Positions 34,671 to 41,929 of a stretch of 44,672 nt of DNA are shown piece by piece. The notes beneath the pieces are model-generated. The model worked only from the letters and a program-made list of their open reading frames with translations. It made no database searches and was not told where the DNA came from. A program made the translations under genes and the position numbers. The stretch is from contig JAAYMP010000163.1 in assembly GCA_012521315.1 (NCBI GenBank), positions 1 to 44,672 on the forward strand, written 5' to 3'. The stretch comes from Bacillota bacterium (GTDB lineage: Bacteria > Bacillota > UBA4882 > UBA10575). The stretch's first letter is position 1, and each line of letters starts with the position of its first letter.

Positions 34671-34853
34671 GCCATCGCCCACGCTGGCAACCGCTAAGAC
34701 ACTCACGCTGGATACATTAATTTCTCAAAGCGAATAATTCGAAACTAAGTGAATGACAGCGTCAAAAACCGACAGCAACCGGTCGTTCGCAGCGGTGCCG
34801 CCCACATAATTTACGGGAATTGGAACCGCGGGAAGCGGCAGAATAGTATTTTT

Positions 34854-35720
34854 TTAAGGAGAACAGAAGGTTTTATTGGCAAAGAAAACACCAACGCCTC
34901 CGATGCCAATGTGGACCCCGAGGACACCCCCGATCAAATCAATGATAAAGCGGTCAAAGCCGAATCTTTCTTCAATCATGGCTTTAAGTTGTAAGGCGGT
35001 TTCCAGATCATCGGCATGGGCGATGCCGATGATCTGGGATTTAACTTTTGCGCACCGCGCTTCCATGACCGCTAGGATTTTTTCAAGGGCTCGCTTTTTG
35101 CCCCGGACTAACTGTAAAAGCGCGATCCGCCCGTTCTCCACGTGGAGGACGGGTTTTATATTGAGGATATTCCCGATCAAACGGCCGGTCCGGCTGAGCC
35201 GTCCGCCGCGATAAAGGGCGTCTAAATTATCGACGGTAAAGATGTGTTCCATATGGGCGGTTTGGTTGGTGATAAACTGAACAATCTCTTTTTTATCAAT
35301 GCCCGCTTGCGCCATCTCGGCCGCTCGCAGAACGACCAGTCCGGTCGCGAGGGCTCCGCCTCCACTGTCGATAATGTCGAGGTCAAAGTCGGGGAAACGC
35401 TGTTTGACCTCTTCCGCTATTAAGAGGCTGGTCTGGTAAGTGCCGGACATTGCACCAGAAAAAGCAATATAAATGCAGCGGTTGCCTTTCTGCGCGTGGT
35501 TGAGGAAGGACTCTTTCATGATCGTCGGGTTGACCTGAGCAGTGGTGGGGGCATGTCCTTCCTTCATCGCTTGGTAAATCTGTTGGGTCGAAATGGTGAT
35601 GCCATCTAAATAATGGGTGTCGTTGAGTAGGATCGAAAAGGGAAAGACCTCAATCGGGAACTCTTCGGTATAATTTTCCGGTAAAGCACAAGCGCTGTCC
35701 GTAATAATAATCGTCTTCAT
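34854..35720 (-). CDS. DegV family fatty-acid-binding protein
   Basis: 288-residue DegV protein; the family binds fatty acids, and in some species supplies fatty-acid kinase FakA with substrate. The N-terminal IITDSACALP and the middle FSGAMSGTYQTSLLIAEE are typical. The C-terminal head-group loop, normally with G-x-H-x-GPG, reads VLGVHIGIGGVGVFF, so the His is kept while the Pro is replaced by Ile. ATG at 35720 follows AAAGGAG by eight bases. Single gene. The 183 bases downstream (34671-34853) hold no recognisable gene or strong hairpin. Confidence 0.92.
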   Translation of the reverse strand: MKTIIITDSACALPENYTEEFPIEVFPFSILLNDTHYLDGITISTQQIYQAMKEGHAPTTAQVNPTIMKESFLNHAQKGNRCIYIAFSGAMSGTYQTSLLIAEEVKQRFPDFDLDIIDSGGGALATGLVVLRAAEMAQAGIDKKEIVQFITNQTAHMEHIFTVDNLDALYRGGRLSRTGRLIGNILNIKPVLHVENGRIALLQLVRGKKRALEKILAVMEARCAKVKSQIIGIAHADDLETALQLKAMIEERFGFDRFIIDLIGGVLGVHIGIGGVGVFFANKTFCSP

Positions 35721-35865
35721 CTACGTAACTCCTTTGCTTCCAGTTAATCTAAAGCTATCATACCTCTAATGATTATTCAAATCTTTAGTTCGCAGATCTT
35801 TTGTTATTTGGACGAGTCTGGATAAAGCTGGCCTTAGGGGAAGAATGGATTTAAGATCGATTTTA

Positions 35866-35894
35866 TTGACAGTGCTAACCTAATAAGGTAAAAT
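35866..35894 (+). promoter_or_regulatory. Promoter of metNIQ
   Basis: TTGACA at 35866-35871 and TAAAAT at 35889-35894, spaced 17 bases: near-perfect sigma-A promoter about 108 bases before the metN start. Confidence 0.85.
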
Positions 35895-35935
35895 AAACTT
35901 TAACTTCTATGTATAGTTATTCTTTTTCCCACATA

Positions 35936-35959
35936 CCCCCTTGACCAGGGGGCTATTTT
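35936..35959 (+). promoter_or_regulatory. Hairpin in the metN leader (possible attenuator)
   Basis: CCCCCT, a five-base loop and AGGGGG are followed by CTATTTTC, a weak terminator-like hairpin about 35 bases after the expected transcription start. As no plus-strand gene lies upstream, the hairpin can only act on the metNIQ message itself. The 5' part is too short for a SAM-I riboswitch or T-box. Confidence 0.45.
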
Positions 35960-36001
35960 CAAAAATGGACGAGGTGGCCGCAGCCGAAGGGGAGGTCCCA
36001 A

Positions 36002-37060
36002 ATGTCAACAGTAATGATCGAACTCGAAAAGGTGACGAAGATTTACGGACAGGGCGATAAACGCGTTGTTGCTTTAGCGGATGTCAGTTTGCAGATCAAA
36101 AAGGGCGAGATCTTTGGGATTATCGGGTTGAGCGGAGCGGGGAAGAGTACCTTAATCCGCTGTATCAATAAATTGGAAGAACCGCAAGCCGGAACCATCC
36201 GGTTGGCCGGACAAGAGATCACAAATTTACAGGGGAAAGAACTGCGGGCGGCCCGGCGTAAAATCGGGATGATCTTTCAACACTTCAATCTCCTTTCTTC
36301 CCGGACGGTCTTTCGCAATGTGGCTTTTCCGCTGGAGATCAGTGGGGTTAAACCGAAAGAACGGGAAGAAAGGGTCCGTTCCTTGCTTGACCTCGTCGGG
36401 CTTGCTGATAAAATAAATGCCTACCCGTCAGAGCTTAGTGGCGGACAAAAGCAGCGGGTTGGGATCGCGCGGGCCTTGGCGAGTAATCCCGAAGTCCTCC
36501 TCTGTGATGAGGCGACCTCCGCTTTGGATCCGGACACGACCAAATCCATCTTACGGCTGCTCCAGGATGTCAACCGCCGTTTTGGTTTGACCATTGTTCT
36601 TATTACGCACCAGATGGAAGTCATCAAAGAGATCTGCGATACGGTTGCCGTTATTGATGACGGTCGCATTGTGGAACAGGGATCGGTGGTTGAGCTGTTC
36701 GCCCGCCCCCGGTCGGCGGCGGCCCGGCGGTTTATGAAGGGGGTTTTGCATACCGAGATTCCCCCCGAGATTCAAGAACGGATGTCAGCCGAAGGCCCGC
36801 GCCAGCAGCACGGAAAGACCGTGCGGATCTCTTTTATTGGCGGCATGGCGGGCCAACCGATCATCTCGTCGGTGATCCGCCGGTTTCAGGTGGATGTTAA
36901 TATTCTCTATGCGAACCTGGATTTTATTAAAAACATGCCCTTTGGCTCACTGATCGTGGAAATAACTGGCGACGAGGCCAATGTGGCAAGGGCGCTTGCC
37001 GATCTGACGGCGCAGGGGTTAAAATTGGAGGTGCTTGCAGGTGTGGGCCCAGATTCTTAA
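36002..37060 (+). CDS. metN: Methionine ABC importer, ATP-binding protein
   Basis: Powers uptake of methionine and its analogs. Walker A GLSGAGKST at residues 42-50, signature LSGGQKQRVGIARAL, Walker B VLLCDEATSALD. The C-terminal region (about 270-350, HGKTVRISFIGGMAGQPIISS) is the NIL/ACT-like domain by which methionine inhibits the importer. 352 residues. ATG at 36002 behind GGGGAGGT. The end overlaps metI by 20 bases. Confidence 0.95.
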   Translation: MSTVMIELEKVTKIYGQGDKRVVALADVSLQIKKGEIFGIIGLSGAGKSTLIRCINKLEEPQAGTIRLAGQEITNLQGKELRAARRKIGMIFQHFNLLSSRTVFRNVAFPLEISGVKPKEREERVRSLLDLVGLADKINAYPSELSGGQKQRVGIARALASNPEVLLCDEATSALDPDTTKSILRLLQDVNRRFGLTIVLITHQMEVIKEICDTVAVIDDGRIVEQGSVVELFARPRSAAARRFMKGVLHTEIPPEIQERMSAEGPRQQHGKTVRISFIGGMAGQPIISSVIRRFQVDVNILYANLDFIKNMPFGSLIVEITGDEANVARALADLTAQGLKLEVLAGVGPDS

Positions 37061-37682
37061 CGCAACCATTGAGACTGTATACATGGTAGGGGTCGCTTTA
37101 GTCCTTTCCGCCCTCTTTGGCATCCCCCTCGGGATTTTGCTGGTGATCACCGGACCGCGGCACATTAAACCGCTGCCCGTTATCCACCGGTCCCTTTCGG
37201 TTGTGATTAACGTAGGCCGGTCTTTACCCTTTATTATTTTGTTGGTGGCGATTATCCCCTTCACCCGCTGGCTGGTGGGGACCTCCATTGGCACCACCGG
37301 TGCGATTGTTCCGCTGACGGTCAGCGCGATCCCGTTCATGGCCCGTGTTGTCGAGACGGCCCTTTTGGAGGTGGACTGGGGTGTGATCGAGGCGGCCCAA
37401 GCCATGGGGGCCTCAACGCAGCAGATCATCACGAAGGTCCTGATCCCGGAGGCCATTCCCGGCCTCGTCTTGGGGGTGACGATGGTGGCGGTCAGCTTGA
37501 TTAGTTACTCGGCCATGGCCGGGGCGGTGGGCGGCGGCGGCCTGGGGGACTTGGCGATTCGTTATGGTTATCAGCGTTTCCGGGGCGATATCATGCTCAT
37601 TACCGTTTTGGTCCTGGTGGCGATGGTGCAAAGCATCCAATCGTTCGGCGGCTGGTTGGCCAGCCGGTTAAACCATCGCTGA
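37041..37682 (+). CDS. metI: Methionine ABC importer, permease
   Basis: Permease with five or so membrane helices; the coupling segment that docks on MetN is EVDWGVIEAAQAMGASTQQIITKVLIPEA, followed by SYSAMAGAVGGGGLGDLAIRYGYQRF, both typical of MetI. 213 residues. GTG at 37041 lies nine bases after GGAGG; TTG at 37035 is too near. Overlaps metN. Confidence 0.95.
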   Translation: MWAQILNATIETVYMVGVALVLSALFGIPLGILLVITGPRHIKPLPVIHRSLSVVINVGRSLPFIILLVAIIPFTRWLVGTSIGTTGAIVPLTVSAIPFMARVVETALLEVDWGVIEAAQAMGASTQQIITKVLIPEAIPGLVLGVTMVAVSLISYSAMAGAVGGGGLGDLAIRYGYQRFRGDIMLITVLVLVAMVQSIQSFGGWLASRLNHR

Positions 37683-37730
37683 CCAAACCAATTGAATTAG
37701 AATTAAAAAAATAAACGGAGGTGGATTTTC

Positions 37731-38525
37731 ATGGGTAAAAAAGGGTCTTTGGTCAGCTTGTTTTTACTGCTTGTACTCTTGGTCGGCCAAACGTTAACGG
37801 CCCAGACGGTCGAATTGAAAGTGGGCGCATCCCCCACGCCCCATGCGGAGATTCTGGAGGTTGTGAAACCGATGTTGGCGGCGGAAGGAATTCAACTGCG
37901 GATTATCGAGTTTCAAGATTATGTCCAGCCCAATCTGGCCCTGGCCGAAGGGGAACTCGACGCCAACTTCTTCCAGCATGTTCCCTATCTTGAACAGTTT
38001 AGCGAGGATCACCGTTTGGACCTGACTTATATTGCGAAGGTGCACGTCGAACCGATGGGCGTCTATTCCAAAAAAATAACCAAGCTGGAACGGTTGCGGA
38101 ACCGCGCGGTGGTGGCAGTGCCGAATGATCCGACCAACTGCGGGCGGGCCTTGATGCTCCTTCAACAAGCGAAGTTGATTGAACTTAAAGCCGGCGTTGG
38201 GTTGCTTGCCACCGAGTTTGACATTGTGAAGAACCCCAAAAACATACAGGTCAGAGCCTTGGAAGCTGCCCAGTTGCCGCGGGTTCTCCCCGAGGTTGAT
38301 CTGGCGGTGATCAATACCAACTATGCGCTGCCGGCCGGCTTGGTACCAACCCGGGATGCCCTGTTTATTGAAGGCGCGGAGTCACCTTACGCCAATGTTC
38401 TGGCCGTGCGGACGGCGGACCGGGATAATCCGGCCCTGCAAAAGCTGGCCTGGGCGTTGAACAGCCCGGAGGTCAAGGCTTATCTCCTTGAGAATTACAG
38501 CGGAGACATTGTGCCAGCCTTCTAA
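37731..38525 (+). CDS. metQ: Methionine-binding protein MetQ/NlpA family, without lipobox
   Basis: Substrate-binding protein of the importer. Family marks are VGASPTPHAEILEVVKP, NLALAEGELDANFFQHVPYLE, VAVPNDPTNCGRAL and AVINTNYALPAGL. Residues 1-24 form a signal peptide ending in QTLTAQ, but the usual lipobox Cys is missing; the only Cys visible lies in the mature part (NCGRAL). The protein would thus be released and not lipid-anchored. 264 residues, ATG at 37731 with GGAGG upstream. 48 bases after metI. Confidence 0.93.
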   Translation: MGKKGSLVSLFLLLVLLVGQTLTAQTVELKVGASPTPHAEILEVVKPMLAAEGIQLRIIEFQDYVQPNLALAEGELDANFFQHVPYLEQFSEDHRLDLTYIAKVHVEPMGVYSKKITKLERLRNRAVVAVPNDPTNCGRALMLLQQAKLIELKAGVGLLATEFDIVKNPKNIQVRALEAAQLPRVLPEVDLAVINTNYALPAGLVPTRDALFIEGAESPYANVLAVRTADRDNPALQKLAWALNSPEVKAYLLENYSGDIVPAF

Positions 38526-38573
38526 AGCTGATCAAAGAGGAAGTGACCGGTAATTCTATTTGTTGATCTTAAA

Positions 38574-38598
38574 AACCCCTTACGCCAAGGGGTTTTTT
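38574..38598. terminator. Bidirectional terminator between metQ and the HAD gene
   Basis: AACCCCTT, a five-base loop and AAGGGGTT are followed by TTTT on the plus strand and by a T-run on the minus strand. It stands between two convergent genes, 49 bases after metQ and 9 bases before the HAD gene end. Confidence 0.88.
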
Positions 38599-38606
38599 GT
38601 TTTGGT

Positions 38607-39332
38607 TCACTTTTTGGCCGGCGGGGGCCCAAGGGCCGCGAGGATTCGGGGCAGCTCGGCCAGGCGGCAGGTGTAGTCGGGCTTAATGGTGGTTTTTCCC
38701 CCCCTGATCAACCGGTCGGTGACTAAACAAGTCTTCATCCCCAGACAGGCCGCGACCATATCTTCTTCCTCATCATTACCGATCATCATACACTCTACGG
38801 CCTGGGCCTCAAGGAGGGCCAGGACCTCCCGGTAGTAATTGGGATTGGGTTTGCAAAAATGCATCTTCTCCATGGAGGTGACCAACCGGTAAGGGAGATC
38901 ATGGCAGTTGATCCAGGATAAGCGTTCCATAATTGCATGGCCGGGGAAGACCGGATTGGTGGCGATGGTAATGCTGAACCCTTGCGCCAGGGCGGAGGTC
39001 AAAATGGTCCGGACCGGGCCGGCTGGCGGCAGGTGGTCGCCAAGCGCGCGGTACTCATGGGTGTAAAAATCCCGGAAGATTGGTTCCAGAAAAGCGCGGG
39101 ACAGGCCGATCCGGGCCGGGAAGTCCTGCCAAAAGACTTCTTCATTGGTTAGGGCCGGATCATTGTTCCGAACCATCGCCATGGTGCTGGCCAACAGTTT
39201 TTCTTGAAAGACTGGCGGGGCAATGGTGGCGGTAAACCGGGCGCTGAGGGCGGAAAGATAATCCCGGAAGAAAAAGTCCAGGTCGATAGGGAGAAGTGTT
39301 CCGTCCAGATCAAAGAGGAGGTGTTTGATCAT
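38607..39332 (-). CDS. HAD-family hydrolase
   Basis: Haloacid-dehalogenase-like phosphatase; substrate not predictable. Motif I DLDGTLL (residues 8-14) with both Asp, motif II ATNP, motif III Lys in CKPNPNYY, and motif IV GNDEEEDMVAA. The cap is helical (C1 type, about 20-100). 241 residues. ATG at 39332 is chosen because motif I is then at the normal distance and GGAAGG precedes it; a start at 39383 would precede the likely transcription start. Confidence 0.9.
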   Translation of the reverse strand: MIKHLLFDLDGTLLPIDLDFFFRDYLSALSARFTATIAPPVFQEKLLASTMAMVRNNDPALTNEEVFWQDFPARIGLSRAFLEPIFRDFYTHEYRALGDHLPPAGPVRTILTSALAQGFSITIATNPVFPGHAIMERLSWINCHDLPYRLVTSMEKMHFCKPNPNYYREVLALLEAQAVECMMIGNDEEEDMVAACLGMKTCLVTDRLIRGGKTTIKPDYTCRLAELPRILAALGPPPAKK

Positions 39333-39372
39333 GGTAATCCTTCCTTTCTTTGTGCGGGCGGGGCTGAATAGA

Positions 39373-39401
39373 ATTATACCCAATTGGGTCCGGGAAGTAA
39401 A
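39373..39401 (-). promoter_or_regulatory. Promoter of the HAD gene
   Basis: On the minus strand TTTACT (39401-39396) and TATAAT (39378-39373) with 17 bases between, about 40 bases before the ATG at 39332. Confidence 0.6.
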
Positions 39402-39448
39402 GGCCGGATCCTTTTTGGGGACGCCGACTTTTATCTCCCACGGTTAGC

Positions 39449-39478
39449 TTGACAAACAAAGAACGGTAATTGTAAAAT
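39449..39478 (+). promoter_or_regulatory. Promoter of the DUF819-GNAT genes
   Basis: TTGACA at 39449-39454 and TAAAAT at 39473-39478, spaced 18 bases, about 50 bases before the GTG of the DUF819 gene. Divergent to the HAD promoter. Confidence 0.8.
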
Positions 39479-39526
39479 CTAGTTATTGGCCTTGGCCTCA
39501 GGAAAAGAGAGAAAAGAGGCGATGTT

Positions 39527-40633
39527 GTGAAAGCGATCGAAATTATCTTTTATTTTGTAACACCGTTTATCATCACAAAGGTGGTGCGCAGTTCGAAAAG
39601 ACTGACGTTTCTCAGTCCAATTCTCCTTTGTTACCTGGTGGGGATGGTGCTTGGGAACCAAAGTTTAGTACCGGTTGACAAACAATTGGCGTTGTCTTTG
39701 GCCGAACTGGCCGTGCCGGTCGCTGTTCCATTGATCCTTTTTTCGACGGATATTAAACGTTGGTTAAGGTTGGCGCGGAAGACAGTGCTCTCCTTTGTCC
39801 TGGTGGCGATCAGTGCGGTCGCCAGTGCTGTTCTGGCCGCCCTTTTATTTTCTTGGGTTCCGGAGTACTGGAAAATATCGGGGATGCTGGTGGGGGTGTA
39901 CACGGGTGGAACCCCCAATTTGATGGCGATTGGCCTGGGCTTGCGGGTGCGGGAAGAGACGCTGATCCTGACCAACACTGCCGATGCGATCATGGGCGGC
40001 CTCTATTTCTTGTTCTTAGTAACCGGGGCCAAATGGTTGATCGGGAAGCTGCTCCAACCTTTTTCTTCCCCCTTTGCCGAACCGGCCTTCGCGGCGACGG
40101 CGGAGGAAGGGTCCAAAGTCGAACTGGGCTTTGCCGTTTTGTTATCCTTGCTCTGCGTGGGGATCAGCGTCGGGCTCTCCCTACTGCTCACCGGCGGTTT
40201 TGATGTCAGTATTATCATGTTAGTCCTCACGACCCTGGGGGTGGCCGCCTCTTTTCACCGGCGGATCCGCGGGATTAAAGGCACTTACGAAGCTGGACAA
40301 TATTTTATCCTGGTCTTTTCGTTAACCTTGGGGACCAATGTAAACTTCAAAGAGATCTTGAGTTCCACTTCGGGAATCTTTCTTTACACCGCCTTTGTCA
40401 TGACGACCGCCATCGTCATCCATTTAATCCTCGCCTGGATCTTCCGGATTGACACGGATACCATGATCATCACCTCCACCGCCGGGATCTTTGGCCCGGC
40501 CTTTATCGGACCGGTTGCCGAGCGTTTACAGAACCGCGAGGTGATCGTCCCCGGGTTAACCTGTGGTTTGGTGGGGTATGCCATCGGTAATTACTTGGGC
40601 TTTGCGGTTGCTTGGTTACTGATGCCACACTAA
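39527..40633 (+). CDS. DUF819 family membrane protein
   Basis: 368-residue polytopic membrane protein with about ten hydrophobic segments. DUF819 members have no firmly known substrate. Family-like conserved stretches include LVGVYTGGTPNLMAIGLGL, followed by LTNTADAIMGGLYFLFL, and the C-terminal ITSTAGIFGPAFIGPVA with a Gly/Pro-rich membrane turn, which suggests a two-repeat transporter (repeat elements near 125-165 and 315-340). GTG at 39527 follows AGAGG by about eight bases. It lies 15 bases before the GNAT-like gene and shares its promoter. Confidence 0.88.
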   Translation: MKAIEIIFYFVTPFIITKVVRSSKRLTFLSPILLCYLVGMVLGNQSLVPVDKQLALSLAELAVPVAVPLILFSTDIKRWLRLARKTVLSFVLVAISAVASAVLAALLFSWVPEYWKISGMLVGVYTGGTPNLMAIGLGLRVREETLILTNTADAIMGGLYFLFLVTGAKWLIGKLLQPFSSPFAEPAFAATAEEGSKVELGFAVLLSLLCVGISVGLSLLLTGGFDVSIIMLVLTTLGVAASFHRRIRGIKGTYEAGQYFILVFSLTLGTNVNFKEILSSTSGIFLYTAFVMTTAIVIHLILAWIFRIDTDTMIITSTAGIFGPAFIGPVAERLQNREVIVPGLTCGLVGYAIGNYLGFAVAWLLMPH

Positions 40634-40648
40634 GATGGGAGAAGGAAG

Positions 40649-41773
40649 ATGCTGCAAATAAAAGAAGTGCAAGACGTTAACGGATTGAAAAAATTTATTG
40701 CGCTGCCGTGGACGATCTATAAAAACGATCCCAACTGGGTACCGCCCCTCCGCGGGCAACAGTTCCGCACCTTACAAGGGAAGAACAACCCCTTCCTGGC
40801 CAACGGGGAGCATACTTTCTTCCTGGCCCAGGACGGGGAAGAGCGGGTGCTTGGTCGGATTCTGGTTGGCATCAACCAGAAACTAAACCGGGAAAAGAAA
40901 AAAGCCGAGGGCTATCTGAGCCTTTTTGAAGCCGTTAACGACCGGGAAGTTGCCTTTGCCTTATTTGACGCGGCCAGCCAGTGGTTGCGGGCGCGGGGCC
41001 TGACCAGTATCGTCGGGCCGGTCTCCCCGACCAACGGCGATGATAACCGGGGCATTTTAATCCAGGGGTTTGACGGACCGCCGGTGTTGATGAATTCTTA
41101 TAACCCTCCGTATTACGAAGACTTCTTTGAGGCCTATGGCTTCAGGAAAGACATGGACCTGTTCGCCTTTTATCTGGATGTGGCGAGCTTGGATACGGAA
41201 CGGTTTGACCGGGTGGTCTCTTACGCGATGCGCAAATACAAGTTTCAGATCGAGCGGTTTGACCGGACCAAACTGGAGCGGGAGATCCGGGATATCAAAC
41301 AAATCCTTGACTTGGCGATGCCCGCCTCCTGGGAGCACTTAACCCCGCCGTCGCTGGAAGAGATCCGGTCGGAATTCCAGACGCTGGTCCAGTTTATGGA
41401 TGCTGACCTGGTCTACATCGCCCGCGCCGGGACGGAACCCATCGGTTTTGTTGTTGGTTTACCCGACTTCAACCAGGTCTTGAAACGGCTGAACGGCCGC
41501 TTGTTCCCCTTTGGTTGGGTGAAATATCTCTGGTATAAACGCCGGATCACCGGGGCCCGGATCTTTATTCAGTTTGTTGTCCCGAGGTTCCGGAACAAGG
41601 CAGTGAACAGTGCAATCTATCATCGTTTAATGGTGGCCGCGCGCCGCAAAGGCTATATCTATGGGGAGGGGTCGGCCATTGCCGAGATGAACAAGGAATC
41701 CATCCGGTCGGTGGAAGGGGCCGGCGGCCGGCTCTACCGGACCTACCGGATCTACCGGAAGGAGATCAGTTAA
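40649..41773 (+). CDS. GNAT-like acyltransferase family protein
   Basis: 374-residue soluble protein of a conserved GNAT-like family; the reaction is not known. The typical N-terminal text is PWTIYKNDPNWVPPLRGQQF and NPFLANGEHTFFLAQDGE, followed by GRILVGINQKLN. A middle segment GPVSPTNGDDNRGILIQGF is strongly conserved in the family, and the second GNAT half is at about 225-370 (YIARAGTEPIGFVVGLPDFNQ, YGEGSAIAEMNKESIRSVEGAGG). ATG at 40649 behind GGAGAAGGA. Ends before a strong terminator. Confidence 0.82.
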   Translation: MLQIKEVQDVNGLKKFIALPWTIYKNDPNWVPPLRGQQFRTLQGKNNPFLANGEHTFFLAQDGEERVLGRILVGINQKLNREKKKAEGYLSLFEAVNDREVAFALFDAASQWLRARGLTSIVGPVSPTNGDDNRGILIQGFDGPPVLMNSYNPPYYEDFFEAYGFRKDMDLFAFYLDVASLDTERFDRVVSYAMRKYKFQIERFDRTKLEREIRDIKQILDLAMPASWEHLTPPSLEEIRSEFQTLVQFMDADLVYIARAGTEPIGFVVGLPDFNQVLKRLNGRLFPFGWVKYLWYKRRITGARIFIQFVVPRFRNKAVNSAIYHRLMVAARRKGYIYGEGSAIAEMNKESIRSVEGAGGRLYRTYRIYRKEIS

Positions 41774-41830
41774 AACAAGCAGGCTTTCAGCCTCACCTTA
41801 TTAAATAAAGAAAAATTATAAGGCCTCAGT

Positions 41831-41888
41831 AAAAGAACGCACCGCTTAGCCGGGTAGATGGCTGGCTGGTGCGTTCTTTTCTTTTTTC
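41831..41888 (+). terminator. Strong terminator after the GNAT-like gene
   Basis: A 13-base perfect arm (AAAAGAACGCACC with GGTGCGTTCTTTT) plus an inner AGCC/GGCT stem, followed by CTTTTTTC. It lies between the convergent GNAT-like gene and uvrA; the A/T ends of the stem could let it serve uvrA as well. Confidence 0.85.
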
Positions 41889-41929
41889 ATGATGGTGGTT
41901 GGAAGGTGCCTCTTCGGGTGGCCGGCGGA

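Noticed and set aside
34749..34994. An 81-codon plus-strand frame between the glucosaminidase gene and degV
   Set aside because: Overlaps the conserved degV C-terminus by about 140 bases, has no ribosome site, and its translation shows no pattern.
35911..35946. Leader peptide MYSYSFSHIPP before metN
   Set aside because: The reading frame overlaps the hairpin, but it has no ribosome site and no Met codon besides the start, so a classical Met attenuator peptide is not supported.
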